64,000 nt of DNA. Origin: Halobacterium rubrum. Its GTDB lineage: Archaea; Halobacteriota; Halobacteria; Halobacteriales; Halobacteriaceae. The DNA lies in assembly GCF_021729015.1 (NCBI RefSeq), contig NZ_JAJQQZ010000005.1, positions 62,001 to 126,000 of the forward strand. Reading direction: 5' to 3'. Below are positions 30,935 through 39,505 of this stretch, piece by piece (position 1 is the stretch's first letter; each line of letters opens with the position of its first letter). The notes below the pieces were generated by a model. It made no database searches. It had not been told where the DNA came from and saw nothing but the letters and a program-made list of their open reading frames with translations. Made by a program: the position numbers and the translations under genes.

Positions 30935-31975
30935 ATGGCCCACTCCGACGACCACAGCCCGACCGCGCAGGACGCAGCCGCCGGCGACAGCGACCAGGAA
31001 GCGTTCGGCGGCATGAACCTCGCCGACGCCCGCGCCGACGACCGCGCCGAAAAGGAACGCGACTCCCGACCCACGCCAGTCCCGCTCGCCCGCGAGCTCA
31101 AGCGCGCCGTCGGCGGCACCTTCGACGTCGACCCGTGTTCCGGCTGCGAGCCGATGCCGATAGCCGAAACGCGGTACACGGCGGCAGACGACGGTCTCTC
31201 CGACCGTTCCCCCTGGTACGGGAGCGTGTTCGTGAACCCGCCGTACTCCAACATCGAACCGTGGGCAGCGAAGGCCGTCCGTTCGACCGAGCGGGGCGAC
31301 GCGGACCACGTCGTCATGCTCATCCCATCCTACTCGGCATCCTCTGGCTGGTTCCACGAGCACGCCAGCAGCGCCGAATACCTCTGTGTGATAGACGGCC
31401 GCCTGAAGTTCCACGGCGCGGACTCAAGCGCCCCGTTCGCGTCGCTACTCGTCGTGTTCGCGGCGGACTCCGCGGACGTGCCCGAGTCACTGCTGGCGAC
31501 GCTGGAGCAGCGCGGGGAAGTCTGGGGCGCTGAAGAGATTGAAGCCCACCACGAGCAGGCTGGCTTCGGCCAGTTCCTCGCGGAGGGGAAGGCCCAGGAC
31601 GTCGAAGCCGCTGAGGGCCAGCAGGCAACGCCGGACCATCCCCGTGACCCGCCGCTGGCAGGGCTGGCTGTTGGCGACCTCGTCAGCGTTCAGTACGACG
31701 ACCAGGCAATCGGGTTCCCCTCGGACTTGGAGGCAACCCCGACGCTCCGTGTGCTGACGGGCCAGGAGCGCAACGGTCGCGTGGAGGTTCTCTGCCTCGC
31801 GCCGGACGTGCCCTGGAACGAGGGCGAGCAGTACCACCTTCTGTCCTACGCGCAGGACGACCCGTTCGAGGTTCGGGCGGCCGTCGAGGACTCCGGCTGG
31901 CAACACCTGCCCCTGAAGAACGTGACTCCGGTCGCAGAGACGGGCGGGGTCGCCCCCGCTGACTCGCACGCCTAA
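30935..31975 (+). CDS. Dam-type DNA N6-adenine methyltransferase, 346 aa
   Basis: Cassette ATG, MAHSDDHSPTA. Residues 45-185 match the phage Dam family (PF05869 type): PTPVPLARELKRAVGGTFDVDPCSGCEP (47-73), WYGSVFVNPPYSNIEPWAAKA (94-114) with catalytic NPPY 101-104, then VVMLIPSYSASSGWFHE and FASLLVVFA. The C-terminal 130 residues (200-346) add an acidic linker and a small beta domain (GDLVSVQYDDQAIGF, VEVLCLAPDVPW). It methylates adenine in DNA. No paired nuclease is visible, so it is probably protective or regulatory. Confidence 0.85.
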   Translation: MAHSDDHSPTAQDAAAGDSDQEAFGGMNLADARADDRAEKERDSRPTPVPLARELKRAVGGTFDVDPCSGCEPMPIAETRYTAADDGLSDRSPWYGSVFVNPPYSNIEPWAAKAVRSTERGDADHVVMLIPSYSASSGWFHEHASSAEYLCVIDGRLKFHGADSSAPFASLLVVFAADSADVPESLLATLEQRGEVWGAEEIEAHHEQAGFGQFLAEGKAQDVEAAEGQQATPDHPRDPPLAGLAVGDLVSVQYDDQAIGFPSDLEATPTLRVLTGQERNGRVEVLCLAPDVPWNEGEQYHLLSYAQDDPFEVRAAVEDSGWQHLPLKNVTPVAETGGVAPADSHA

Positions 31976-31979
31976 CTAT

Positions 31980-32023
31980 CCGGCGTATTGGTATGCAAAA
32001 AGCTTAAGCTAGAGCGGTCCTTT
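31980..32023 (+). promoter_or_regulatory. promoter cassette 25
   Basis: CCGGCG 31980, TATGCAAAAAG, CTTAAGC and GGTCCTTT 32016. It starts five bases after the methyltransferase stop. ATG at 32043. Confidence 0.85.
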
Positions 32024-32042
32024 GTCTCGGGTAGACCCGACG

Positions 32043-32885
32043 ATGGCACGTACCACCGAGCTCGAGACCCGCGACGGCGACCGAATCACGACCGACACGC
32101 CCGCCGGCACCGAAATCGAGATAACCTACAACGGCTCGCGAGGCTCCCGCACCGTTACCGCATACGTCACCCAGGGGTTCGACCCGTACCCAAACACGGA
32201 CCAGCTATCCAGTCTCAGGGTGTACGCGGCCGAACCCGATGCCCGCCACGCCAGATTCCTGAACTTCAGCGTCAGTGAGAACGGCCCGCGCTGTCTCGAG
32301 GCCATCCAGAATCTCGGTCTCATCGAGGAGGTGGCCCTCACCGGAGAAGTGAACGAGACCTACGCAGCGTTCGGGGACTTCTACGCCTCGAGAGAGGGCG
32401 ACGTGGTCCGGCTGAATGGCGACACCTACACTGTCATCGACGCGAACCAGAAGCGGAACCGCACTCTGGCTGACGTTGACGGCAATCGGGAGAAGGTCTC
32501 CGCGAGACCCACGGGCCTCTCCTACACCTACACGAACGAGCGCGAGGACACGGCTATCGACGAGTACGAGCGTACGGGAGAACGGAACATCAACGCAGAC
32601 GCGGACATGGTGTTCGCAGCGATTGAGGGCTACGGGCACGACCACGACCAGGGGAAGGTCGAGGCAGTGGAGATCGACGGGGCCCGGTACGAAGTCGTGT
32701 TCCGCAACGATGCGGAGGAGAACGGGATTCGGCTTTCTGACGGAGATGTAGGGCGAGACCACCGCGACTACAACACCATCCTGAAGGCAGACCCTCTCGG
32801 TCTGCGGCTTACGACGGCGCTCTGGGGCGAGACTGAACGGCAACGAATCTCGGTGGAGGACGTGACGCTACTCAGGGGGCAGTAA
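32043..32885 (+). CDS. hypothetical protein, two beta domains, 280 aa
   Basis: Cassette ATG, MARTTELETRDGD. Residues 8-60 form a beta domain (DRITTDTPAGTEIEITYNGSRG, RTVTAYVTQGF) resembling those at 1523 and 8143. Residues 75-115 contain a helix and strands (CLEAIQNLGLIEEVALTGEV). Residues 190-280 are a second beta-rich part (VEAVEIDGARYEVVFRNDAEENG, LGLRLTTALWGE). Single-gene unit. No recognised family. Confidence 0.7.
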   Translation: MARTTELETRDGDRITTDTPAGTEIEITYNGSRGSRTVTAYVTQGFDPYPNTDQLSSLRVYAAEPDARHARFLNFSVSENGPRCLEAIQNLGLIEEVALTGEVNETYAAFGDFYASREGDVVRLNGDTYTVIDANQKRNRTLADVDGNREKVSARPTGLSYTYTNEREDTAIDEYERTGERNINADADMVFAAIEGYGHDHDQGKVEAVEIDGARYEVVFRNDAEENGIRLSDGDVGRDHRDYNTILKADPLGLRLTTALWGETERQRISVEDVTLLRGQ

Positions 32886-32899
32886 CCCCGAATAGTTTG

Positions 32900-32943
32900 C
32901 CGGCGTGTCTGTATGCAAAAGCCTTAAGTCAAACCGGTCCCTT
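32900..32943 (+). promoter_or_regulatory. promoter cassette 26
   Basis: CCGGCG 32900, TATGCAAAAGC, CTTAAGT, GGTCCCTT 32936 and TGTATCGAGTAGACGCAAA. A close copy of cassettes 1 and 7. ATG at 32962. Confidence 0.9.
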
Positions 32944-32961
32944 GTATCGAGTAGACGCAAA

Positions 32962-33150
32962 ATGGCACGTTCCGACGACCTCGAAAACCTCAACGATGAG
33001 GAACTGATCGAGAAGTACAACGACGTCATTGACGAAGGTGTCGCGCTCGGAAGCCGCCGCATGAGCATCGGCCCGGCAGTGATGAAGGCCGGCCCCATCA
33101 AGCGCGAGCTCCGCAGTCGAGACATCGACCCCCAGGAGGCGAAGCGATGA
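32962..33150 (+). CDS. small helical protein, 62 aa
   Basis: Cassette ATG, MARSDDLENLND. Helical throughout (DEELIEKYNDVIDEG, MKAGPIKRELRSRDIDPQEA). First gene of a four-gene chain ending with an amino-methyltransferase; its stop overlaps the next ATG. Could be a small adaptor. No family recognised. Confidence 0.65.
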   Translation: MARSDDLENLNDEELIEKYNDVIDEGVALGSRRMSIGPAVMKAGPIKRELRSRDIDPQEAKR

Positions 33151-33419
33151 CCGATTCCCGCACCCTCCGCCTGGTGAAGGTCACGGAGGTTGCAGAGGAC
33201 CCGGACCACCGGAACTGCGACCGCTGCAACTACGGGACGCCTGCGGACCGGCGGTTCCTGCTCGCCGTCGACGAACAGGATGCGGCCGACCAGTACGACC
33301 CGGACCAGGAACGCGAGGGGCAGACGGGCCTCTGCGGGAGCTGTGTCGTCGACCACATCCGAGAACACGAGATGGTCGTCACGGAGGCGACCGACGCCGT
33401 CGGCGAGGGGGTGGCCTGA
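33147..33419 (+). CDS. zinc-binding small protein, 90 aa
   Basis: ATG overlaps the previous stop (ATGA). Cysteine pairs CDRC (24-27) and CGSC (62-65) bracket an acidic region, giving a probable zinc site. It ends with a helix (VVDHIREHEMVVTEATDAVG). Similar short proteins with YGTPADRRFLLAVDEQDA-like sequence occur in haloarchaea. Role unknown. Confidence 0.65.
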   Translation: MTDSRTLRLVKVTEVAEDPDHRNCDRCNYGTPADRRFLLAVDEQDAADQYDPDQEREGQTGLCGSCVVDHIREHEMVVTEATDAVGEGVA

Positions 33420-33769
33420 TGGCCTACTCTCCCCCTTCGGCGGTAGACGTCGAGACGGCGCCGGAAAGTGTCGTAGCGGACCCGGAGGACCCGCCGGCCG
33501 AGACTGTGGTTCGAATCCTCGCGAGCATCGGGGAGTCTGAAAGCCCACAGGTCCTGGCTGTTGAGACAAGCCAGTCAGGGAAGACAGCGACCATCGGACG
33601 GAACTCGGGCCCACAGCACCGTCTCGATGCCTCTACGCTCTTCGCTGGTGAGCGAATCGAGCGTGGCGGCTACTGGTACGAACTATACACCCCAGAGCGG
33701 TTTACAGAGCTACTCGGGTCGGAGCGCAACGCGGGCGACCTCCCCGAGCCCACCCACCGGCCTGCCTGA
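33419..33769 (+). CDS. hypothetical protein, 116 aa
   Basis: TGATG overlap with the previous gene. Acidic first 30 residues, then a helix (AETVVRILASIGES) and a small beta domain (QVLAVETSQSGKTATIGRNSG, IERGGYWYELYTPERFTELLG). It precedes the methyltransferase by 12 bases. Function unknown. Confidence 0.65.
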   Translation: MAYSPPSAVDVETAPESVVADPEDPPAETVVRILASIGESESPQVLAVETSQSGKTATIGRNSGPQHRLDASTLFAGERIERGGYWYELYTPERFTELLGSERNAGDLPEPTHRPA

Positions 33770-33781
33770 ATACCTCCACCA

Positions 33782-34702
33782 ATGCCAGCAGAGAACGGCT
33801 ACGTTCCCACGCCCGAACCGGCGGCCGAATACGCGGTCGGTGATCTCTTCGAGGTCGAACGCCCCGGCTCGCCGAGCTCGCCGCGGCTGCTACTGCCGGG
33901 CTTAGGGACGGGCAACCTCTACGACGCTGTTGTCCGGTACTGCACCCCAGGCGAGGGGCACCGCGACCATCGGAAGGCGGACTATCCGGTTCCCGACTGC
34001 GTCGGTGTGGAGAACGACCCGAACAACGTGGGCGCGTTCGAGATGACCCACCCCGACCACGACGTCGACGTCCAGCAAGCGGACTTTCTCTTGAACCCGC
34101 CGCAGGGCCCGTTCGACTGGGTGTTGGCGAACCCGCCGTACACACGGTATAGCCGCCTCAACACGGAGAAACGGACAGCGTACGGTGAGAAGTTCGAGAC
34201 GGCCGAGGGGAAGTTCCCGGTGTTCGCGCCGTTCGTCGAGCAGGCCCTGGAGCTACTGAAGCCCGACGGGTGGGCTACATTCATCCTGCCGGTGCAGGCG
34301 CTTACCGTCAGCGTGTGTGAGCCTCTTCAGGACCTCCTTGCCGGCCGTCGTCTCGGTCGGATCGCCCTGCTACCCGAGCCGACGTTTGACCGGCAAGTCC
34401 AGACGATTGTGGTCACTCTGAAGAATACCGCGAATGAGCCCCGTGAGGAGCCGTTTTGGATAGAACGGCCGTATTTCTGGGACTGTGCGATGGAGCGGTA
34501 TCTCGAGGGCGTCGGAGTCGATGACGTCGAGGAGGCCGACCAGAGGTACGAGCGCGAATTTGCGGCCCGGAAGGCGGAGTTACGGGGGAGCACTGGAAGG
34601 GCGATGTTGGAATGGATGAAGGAACCGACGCACTCGGATGCGGGGGACCAGGTGGCGGACTCGTCGACGAGCATGGAGACGACTCTGGACCAGTTCGTCT
34701 AG
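33782..34702 (+). CDS. class I amino-methyltransferase (NPPY), 306 aa
   Basis: ATG 33782. S-adenosylmethionine site LLLPGLGTGNLYDAV (36-50), acidic loop VGVENDP (74-80), QQADFLL (98-104) and catalytic NPPY (117-120) in WVLANPPYTRY. The later part (WATFILPVQALTVSVCEPLQDLL, IALLPEPTFDRQVQTIVVTLKN) is typical of HsdM/Eco57I-like adenine methyltransferases. There is no target-recognition domain of usual size and no restriction subunit in the chain. Last gene of the four-gene unit. Confidence 0.8.
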   Translation: MPAENGYVPTPEPAAEYAVGDLFEVERPGSPSSPRLLLPGLGTGNLYDAVVRYCTPGEGHRDHRKADYPVPDCVGVENDPNNVGAFEMTHPDHDVDVQQADFLLNPPQGPFDWVLANPPYTRYSRLNTEKRTAYGEKFETAEGKFPVFAPFVEQALELLKPDGWATFILPVQALTVSVCEPLQDLLAGRRLGRIALLPEPTFDRQVQTIVVTLKNTANEPREEPFWIERPYFWDCAMERYLEGVGVDDVEEADQRYEREFAARKAELRGSTGRAMLEWMKEPTHSDAGDQVADSSTSMETTLDQFV

Positions 34703-34725
34703 CTGGGTCTGCCGGCAATATTCTA

Positions 34726-34769
34726 CCGGCGGACTTGTGTGCAAAAGCCTTAAGTCGAACCAGTCCCTT
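34726..34769 (+). promoter_or_regulatory. promoter cassette 27
   Basis: CCGGCG 34726, TGTGCAAAAGC, CTTAAGT and AGTCCCTT 34762, then ACCTCTGAGTGTACGATGGC. ATG 34785 opens a leader ORF. Confidence 0.85.
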
Positions 34770-34784
34770 ACCTCTGAGTGTACG

Positions 34785-34829
34785 ATGGCACCAGAACCCA
34801 GCCCCACGGCGGAGGTGGCGGCCGCATGA
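34785..34829 (+). CDS. cassette leader ORF, 14 aa
   Basis: Fourteen codons (MAPEPSPTAEVAAA) ending with TGA 34827-34829 that overlaps ATG 34826 of the main gene (ATGA). The shortest leader of the seven. Confidence 0.5.
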   Translation: MAPEPSPTAEVAAA

Positions 34830-35092
34830 GCGGCACCCAACAGGACCTCACGGAATCGGCCACAGACGCCCGGCATCGAGGCGACGTGACCGCACTGGAC
34901 GCCTGGTTCGCAGACGACCTCCCGAGTGTCGACCAGGCCCTCGCATTCGCCGAGTTCGTCGTCCTGGGGATGGACGCCCAACATTTCGCTGACTACGACA
35001 TCGGTTGCAGCTACCTTCAGGCGTTCGAGGAATACTACACCGCCGAACTGCCCCGCACAACCGGCCAGACGAACCTCGAGAGGTGGGTTTGA
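34826..35092 (+). CDS. small helical protein, 88 aa
   Basis: ATG 34826 overlaps the leader stop. Acidic and helical (TESATDARHRGDVTALDAWFADDLP, SVDQALAFAEFVVLGMDAQHFADYD, YLQAFEEYYTAELP). The next gene's ATG overlaps its stop (TGATG). First of three coupled genes. No family recognised. Confidence 0.65.
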   Translation: MSGTQQDLTESATDARHRGDVTALDAWFADDLPSVDQALAFAEFVVLGMDAQHFADYDIGCSYLQAFEEYYTAELPRTTGQTNLERWV

Positions 35093-35481
35093 TGCCGAAG
35101 ATCGACGAATCCGTCCTTGACCTCGTCGAGGCCAACCCCAGCGAATGGGTCATCCGAGTCGACGGGTACTACGGGCGTCATGGTCGCGTCGACGGCGAGA
35201 CGCCACGGTGGTACTTCCAGAGAGGAGCCGCGGGGACCTGGTACTACATCACCGACTCCCCGACCGGTCAGACCCGGCGAACGGGGACCTCTCGATGGGA
35301 CTTGGAGCCAGCGACCCTGAACAAGACCAGCGAGCGCTGCCGGGTAGGCGAACTCGTCCACATTTCGTGCGTTCGCGAAGATGTCCAGATGTGGGCGGCC
35401 GGGTTCCGTCCCGGGTTCGAGGAGATGGATGAACTCCGAGAGAGCGGCGGGAAGCAGGAAGACCTCGCGGGGTGGGTGTGA
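35092..35481 (+). CDS. hypothetical protein, 129 aa
   Basis: TGATG overlap at the start. Residues 12-75 are strand-rich with aromatic residues (EWVIRVDGYYGRHGRVDGE, RWYFQRGAAGTWYYITDSP), suggesting a small beta domain. A C-terminal acidic helix follows. The coupled neighbour has a C-terminal zinc finger, so a nucleic-acid complex is possible. Function unknown. Confidence 0.65.
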   Translation: MPKIDESVLDLVEANPSEWVIRVDGYYGRHGRVDGETPRWYFQRGAAGTWYYITDSPTGQTRRTGTSRWDLEPATLNKTSERCRVGELVHISCVREDVQMWAAGFRPGFEEMDELRESGGKQEDLAGWV

Positions 35482-36182
35482 TGTCGGGGTTTTTCCAGCA
35501 CGTCGACCTCCCGGAGACGACTTGCGGTTTCGGCGAGGATCACGCGCTTGATGGGCCGGACGTCCGCGTGATGCGGTCGGGAGCCGGTCACTTCATCCTC
35601 GCCTGCACCTGTTCAGAAGAGTCGCTGTCGCAGGTGACCGAGCCCGAATATCCCAGCCAGCACCGCGTCGGGACGCTGTCGGAGTCGGCCGGGCCTGAGG
35701 AACCGACGCGACGCCACATCGGGTCGCTGTCGACCGCAACCGAGCCACGGCACCGGACGGAGCAGCATATCGGGTTCATCAACGGGAAATGGCCGACCTC
35801 AGAGCAGTGGCTGGCGCTAGACGACCTAACGGACGGGTGGTATGACGAGCGGCCTCACGTCCCCGTCGACGACCCCGAGCACGTCGGGACACCCGCACAG
35901 CTACGTAGCGGCATGCGCGAGAAGATCGAGGACCTCGCGGACACGCAGGACTCGAACAAATCCGGTGGGGCGGACAGAGAAGACGAGAAGGCGCGGCAGG
36001 TGCCGTGTCCATCGTGCGGTGCGGGGGTTGGACGGAAGTGCCAGCGTCCGGGCGGGCACCGGGTTCGGAAATCGCACGTCGACCGGAAGGATGCTGCGCG
36101 GGAGGCTGGAATCCTCGAGTCCGAGCAGGAGGAGCCGGAGACGCCGGGGGAGCAGGCGAGCATCGGGCAGTGGTCGGCATAA
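35481..36182 (+). CDS. protein with C-terminal phage-type zinc finger, 233 aa
   Basis: ATG 35481 overlaps the preceding TGA. Residues 1-70 are a small domain with scattered Cys and His (TTCGFGEDH, FILACTCSEE). Residues 55-95 hold three near repeats, each ending in HRVG, HIGS or HIGF (TLSESAGPEEPTRRHIGSLSTATEPRHRTEQHIGF-like pattern). Residues 175-205 are a finger CPSCGAGVGRKCQRPGGHRVRKSH of the type in phage and actinobacterial DNA-binding proteins. Likely binds DNA; role unknown. Confidence 0.65.
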   Translation: MSGFFQHVDLPETTCGFGEDHALDGPDVRVMRSGAGHFILACTCSEESLSQVTEPEYPSQHRVGTLSESAGPEEPTRRHIGSLSTATEPRHRTEQHIGFINGKWPTSEQWLALDDLTDGWYDERPHVPVDDPEHVGTPAQLRSGMREKIEDLADTQDSNKSGGADREDEKARQVPCPSCGAGVGRKCQRPGGHRVRKSHVDRKDAAREAGILESEQEEPETPGEQASIGQWSA

Positions 36183-36197
36183 GCTTCTACAACATAC

Positions 36198-36241
36198 CCG
36201 GCTCGCTTGTATGCAAAAGTCTTAATACGGCACGGTCCCTT
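36198..36241 (+). promoter_or_regulatory. promoter cassette 28
   Basis: CCGGCT 36198, TATGCAAAAGT, CTTAATA and GGTCCCTT 36234, then TGTATCGAGTGTACGATGGC. ATG at 36256. Confidence 0.85.
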
Positions 36242-36255
36242 GTATCGAGTGTACG

Positions 36256-37557
36256 ATGGCCCGTTCCTCAACCCACCTTCCGGCGGTCCCGCACCCGGCC
36301 GGAGAGACCACGGTCGAAACCGACGCCGGCGAGAAGCGAGTCCCGACTGCAATCGAGATGCCGAGCGGATGCGGCGGAGGCTCCCTCGGGATGCAGCACA
36401 TCGGCTACAACGTCCTCGCGGGCTTCGACATCGACATCGCCGCGTGGTACTCCTACCACGGGAATCTCCACGGTACGGAGGCGGTCAACCACGACATGAC
36501 GGACGTCGACCCGAACATCGTCGCCCGTCTCGCCGCCGAGCACGACCCCGAGTACACTATCGAGGCAGAGGGGGCCCGGCCAAAGATTCCCCGTGAGGAC
36601 TACGCCGAGATCGGGCCGGAGGGCCCGGGCGTCATCGACATGGCGCTGTTCGGGACGCCTTGTCAGGACGCGTCGATGGCGGGCAAGAAGCAGCGTGACG
36701 GCGAGCGGAACGAGCTCCTGTTTACTGCGACCGAGTGGGTCGACGAGCTCGCGCCGGGCGTGGTGGTGATGGAGAACGTCCCGGGCCTGAAGAAGAACCA
36801 CGAGAACCTCCACAGCGCCGTCGAGGAGTCGCTCCGTGAGGCAGGGCCCGGCTATCAGGTGTCGACGGTCATCCTGACGGCAGCGGACTACGGAGTGCCG
36901 CAGCGCCGTGACAGGCTGTTCATTCTCGGCGTGCGTGAGGACCTTCCGACCCCGGACCAGTGGGAGCCGACGCCGTCGTGTGCGGTGGAGCCCCAGCAGA
37001 CACTCACCGGCCGCCGGCTCGAGGGCTACGAAACCGCCGGCGCGGCTCTGGGTGACCTCCCGGACCCGCTTCCGCCGCAGCCCCCGGCCGAGGACCCCGT
37101 CCATATGGTGTCGCGGGCGGACGAGAACCGCGTCATCCCGGATACCGTCCCTCAGTTCGTCGACGTCGAGGACCGGTCGGTGCGGATGCCGCCGAACCAC
37201 GTTGAGGCCGACCATTCGGACGAGTACCGCGAGGAGAAGGCAGACCTTCCGCTCGGGTATCCGGGGCAGCCGGCGACTGACCGGCGGTTGGACCCCGGGG
37301 AGGCTGCGCCGACGATGACGGTCTCGCAGGGGACGCCGCCGTGGCACTACGCGGGGCGTGCGCCGTCGAAGCCGGAGGCGTCCACCGAGCGGGTGCGTCG
37401 CATGACGGTTCGAGAGGTGGCGCGGATTCAGGGGTTCCCGGATTCGTTCACGTTCAGCGGGACGAAGGCCGAGCAGTTCCGGCAGGTGGGGAACGCGATT
37501 CCGCCGCTGCTGGCGGCCCACATCACGAGCCACCTCGGGTCGACCTCGCTGTACTAA
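36256..37557 (+). CDS. DNA cytosine-5 methyltransferase, 433 aa
   Basis: Cassette ATG, MARSSTHLPAV. Full set of C5 motifs: motif I region AIEMPSGCGGGSLGM (32-46), acidic GFDIDI (56-61), motif IV ALFGTPCQDAS with C136, ENV motif VI VVMENVPGL (170-178), motif VIII YGVPQRRDRLFILG (about 212-225), and motifs IX-X MTVREVARIQGFPDSF and RQVGNAIPP (390-420). A target-recognition region lies between 240 and 380. It methylates cytosine in a specific DNA site. No linked restriction gene, so an orphan enzyme. Single-gene unit. Confidence 0.92.
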   Translation: MARSSTHLPAVPHPAGETTVETDAGEKRVPTAIEMPSGCGGGSLGMQHIGYNVLAGFDIDIAAWYSYHGNLHGTEAVNHDMTDVDPNIVARLAAEHDPEYTIEAEGARPKIPREDYAEIGPEGPGVIDMALFGTPCQDASMAGKKQRDGERNELLFTATEWVDELAPGVVVMENVPGLKKNHENLHSAVEESLREAGPGYQVSTVILTAADYGVPQRRDRLFILGVREDLPTPDQWEPTPSCAVEPQQTLTGRRLEGYETAGAALGDLPDPLPPQPPAEDPVHMVSRADENRVIPDTVPQFVDVEDRSVRMPPNHVEADHSDEYREEKADLPLGYPGQPATDRRLDPGEAAPTMTVSQGTPPWHYAGRAPSKPEASTERVRRMTVREVARIQGFPDSFTFSGTKAEQFRQVGNAIPPLLAAHITSHLGSTSLY

Positions 37558-37572
37558 CCTAATTCAATATAC

Positions 37573-37616
37573 CCGGCGGTATTGTATGCAAAAGACTTAA
37601 TTCTGGGCGGTCCTTC
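37573..37616 (+). promoter_or_regulatory. promoter cassette 29
   Basis: CCGGCG 37573, TATGCAAAAGA, CTTAATT and GGTCCTTC 37609. ATG at 37626 (ACATGACGGAGCGTTCC), where CGTTCC of the start box is kept. Confidence 0.8.
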
Positions 37617-37625
37617 TATCCAGAC

Positions 37626-38069
37626 ATGACGGAGCGTTCCACCCAACTCACCGAGTGGGCACAACTCGCCGACTACACCGTCGACGCGAACCCCGAGGAC
37701 CACACCGCCGACATCGAGCAGGACGGCCACACGGTCACCGTCATGCTCGCGGACCTCCTAGCGATGCAGGACGACCTCCCGGACCCGAGCGAGGCAGACG
37801 CCAGTATCAGCACGTCGTGGCAGTCTACCGCCCGCGGCCTACAGTACCGCCTCCCGGGGTTTCAGGCGCTCACCGAGGACAACGACCGCCGTCCCCAGCT
37901 TCAAATCCGCGGGGAAGACGACCGCGTGACCGACACCGTCTCAATCCTCATCTCCGACCTCGCCGACCTCGTCGACGCCTGCCCCCTACCCCCGGCGTCC
38001 GAGGACAACACGTCCACGGCCACCGCCAGCCCGTCGGCTAACTCCACGGAGACCCCCCAGACGGCATGA
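37626..38069 (+). CDS. hypothetical protein, 147 aa
   Basis: Cassette ATG, MTERSTQLTEWAQ. Residues 8-50 look like a small beta domain (LADYTVDANPEDHTADIEQDGHTVTVMLADLLAM) and residues 60-115 a second copy-like part (QLQIRGEDDRVTDTVSILISDLADLV). So the protein may be an internal duplication. The tail is low complexity. ATGA overlap with the methyltransferase-like gene, so probably its partner. Confidence 0.65.
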   Translation: MTERSTQLTEWAQLADYTVDANPEDHTADIEQDGHTVTVMLADLLAMQDDLPDPSEADASISTSWQSTARGLQYRLPGFQALTEDNDRRPQLQIRGEDDRVTDTVSILISDLADLVDACPLPPASEDNTSTATASPSANSTETPQTA

Positions 38070-39505
38070 CCCGGCCCGTCCCGCTCTTCCGCGCCCCCGA
38101 ACTGGTAACGCTCATCCAGCCGGGGCCACTGACGGACGACCCCGGTGCTCACGGCGACTACCTCGAGCAGCACATCGGCGGCGCCGTGTTCATCATCGGT
38201 CGCGACCCCGGTCGCGTGGCCCGACTCGGAGCGTTCGCCGCCGCGTCCCCCGCCGTCGACCGCGTCGAAACGTGCATCAACGACACCGGGAACGACGCCC
38301 AGATTCGAGACCACGACCTCGGCATCCCCGCCGGCGAGACTTTCGACACCATCATCTACAGCAAGGAAACGACATCGTGGTTCGGGCGGTCGAACGACTA
38401 CCAGCGGCTTACGCCCCACCTCGCGCCGGGAGGAACGCTGCTGACGAAGAGCAAGTGGGTCCCGGATAGCAACCGCGTCCGACTTGATGAAATCGCTGTC
38501 GCCGGCGCGTTCGACTTCCACCACCCAGAGGTCTACCTCCGGTACACGAAGACGAAGACCCAGTCCTCCCTGACGGACGGAGCCTTCGGCGGGGTGGAAT
38601 CCGCAGCGACCGGCCCCGGTCGAGACTACGCGCCCCGCGACCAGGCGGTCAGAGTCCAGGGCTTCGAGTCCCAATTCCCCGAGGACGCTCGGAAGACGGA
38701 GTTCACGCCGGGGTGGTCGTGGCACAGCCGCCTCACCGACCACGTCGAGAGCGAGCTCGTCGACGTCGACGGCACGGTGGCGAACCTCTGTTGTGGGTCG
38801 AGCACGCTCGGTGACGTTCGCGTCGACAAGCTCACCCAGTACCAGGACGACGAGGAGACCAAGGAGACGGCGGCCACCCACCGCGCTGATGCGACTGCCC
38901 TTCCCTTCGACAACGACCAGTTTGGCGCTGTTGTCACCGACCCGCCCTGGAAAATCGCCCCAGACACCCGTGCCCGGCTGTTCAGCGAAGCCGTCCGCGT
39001 GGTCGAGCCAGGCGGCCAGGTGGTCCAGAACTCTTGGTGGATACCCCACCATCCCTACGCGGACCTCACCTCACTCCGGCCGGTCGTCGCGAACGTGACC
39101 GACGACTCCCTCGGCGGTCCGGGCGGTCTGTCGTTCCTCTCCACGTTCACGGTCGGCCAGCAGCCGGACCTCGGCGAGGCGACGTACACGCTCGCCGACC
39201 ACCTGGATGTCGTCGGTGTCGACCGTCTCGATGCGTACCGGGAATGGCGGCATCCTCAGCCAACCGCACAGCCGGCGCTAGACCCCCGGTTCGTCGCACA
39301 CCCCGAGTACACCTGCGCCCACTGCGGACACAGGACGTTAACGCCGAGGAACCACGAACGAGAGACCCCCGTCTACGAGTGTACGCGGTGCGGGTATCGG
39401 AACCTCGCGGGTGAGGTCGAGGTCGAGGCCGACGACGTCCAGGACGCCGCGGCCGACGACCGCCAGAGCTCGCCAGCAGCGAGTCGGCCTTCCGGCGTTC
39501 CGTAA
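38066..39505 (+). CDS. methyltransferase-like protein (DPPW) with zinc ribbon, 479 aa
   Basis: ATGA-coupled start. Residues 1-160 look like a Rossmann-type domain with a degenerate cofactor site (GGAVFIIGRDPGRVARLG, FDTIIYSKETTSWF, LAPGGTLLTKSKWV). Residues 225-385 are a second class I domain with VDGTVANLCCGSSTLGD, RADATALPFDNDQFGAVVTDPPW (catalytic-type DPPW about 292-295) and RVVEPGGQVVQNSWW. A zinc ribbon CAHC...CTRC closes the protein (415-445). DPPW points to an amino-group methyltransferase on DNA or RNA. The substrate is not known. Confidence 0.7.
   Translation: MTRPVPLFRAPELVTLIQPGPLTDDPGAHGDYLEQHIGGAVFIIGRDPGRVARLGAFAAASPAVDRVETCINDTGNDAQIRDHDLGIPAGETFDTIIYSKETTSWFGRSNDYQRLTPHLAPGGTLLTKSKWVPDSNRVRLDEIAVAGAFDFHHPEVYLRYTKTKTQSSLTDGAFGGVESAATGPGRDYAPRDQAVRVQGFESQFPEDARKTEFTPGWSWHSRLTDHVESELVDVDGTVANLCCGSSTLGDVRVDKLTQYQDDEETKETAATHRADATALPFDNDQFGAVVTDPPWKIAPDTRARLFSEAVRVVEPGGQVVQNSWWIPHHPYADLTSLRPVVANVTDDSLGGPGGLSFLSTFTVGQQPDLGEATYTLADHLDVVGVDRLDAYREWRHPQPTAQPALDPRFVAHPEYTCAHCGHRTLTPRNHERETPVYECTRCGYRNLAGEVEVEADDVQDAAADDRQSSPAASRPSGVP

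Noticed and set aside
36268-37533. 421-codon minus-strand frame opposite the cytosine-5 methyltransferase
   Set aside because: It mirrors a gene with complete catalytic motifs; long antisense frames are common in this GC-rich code use.
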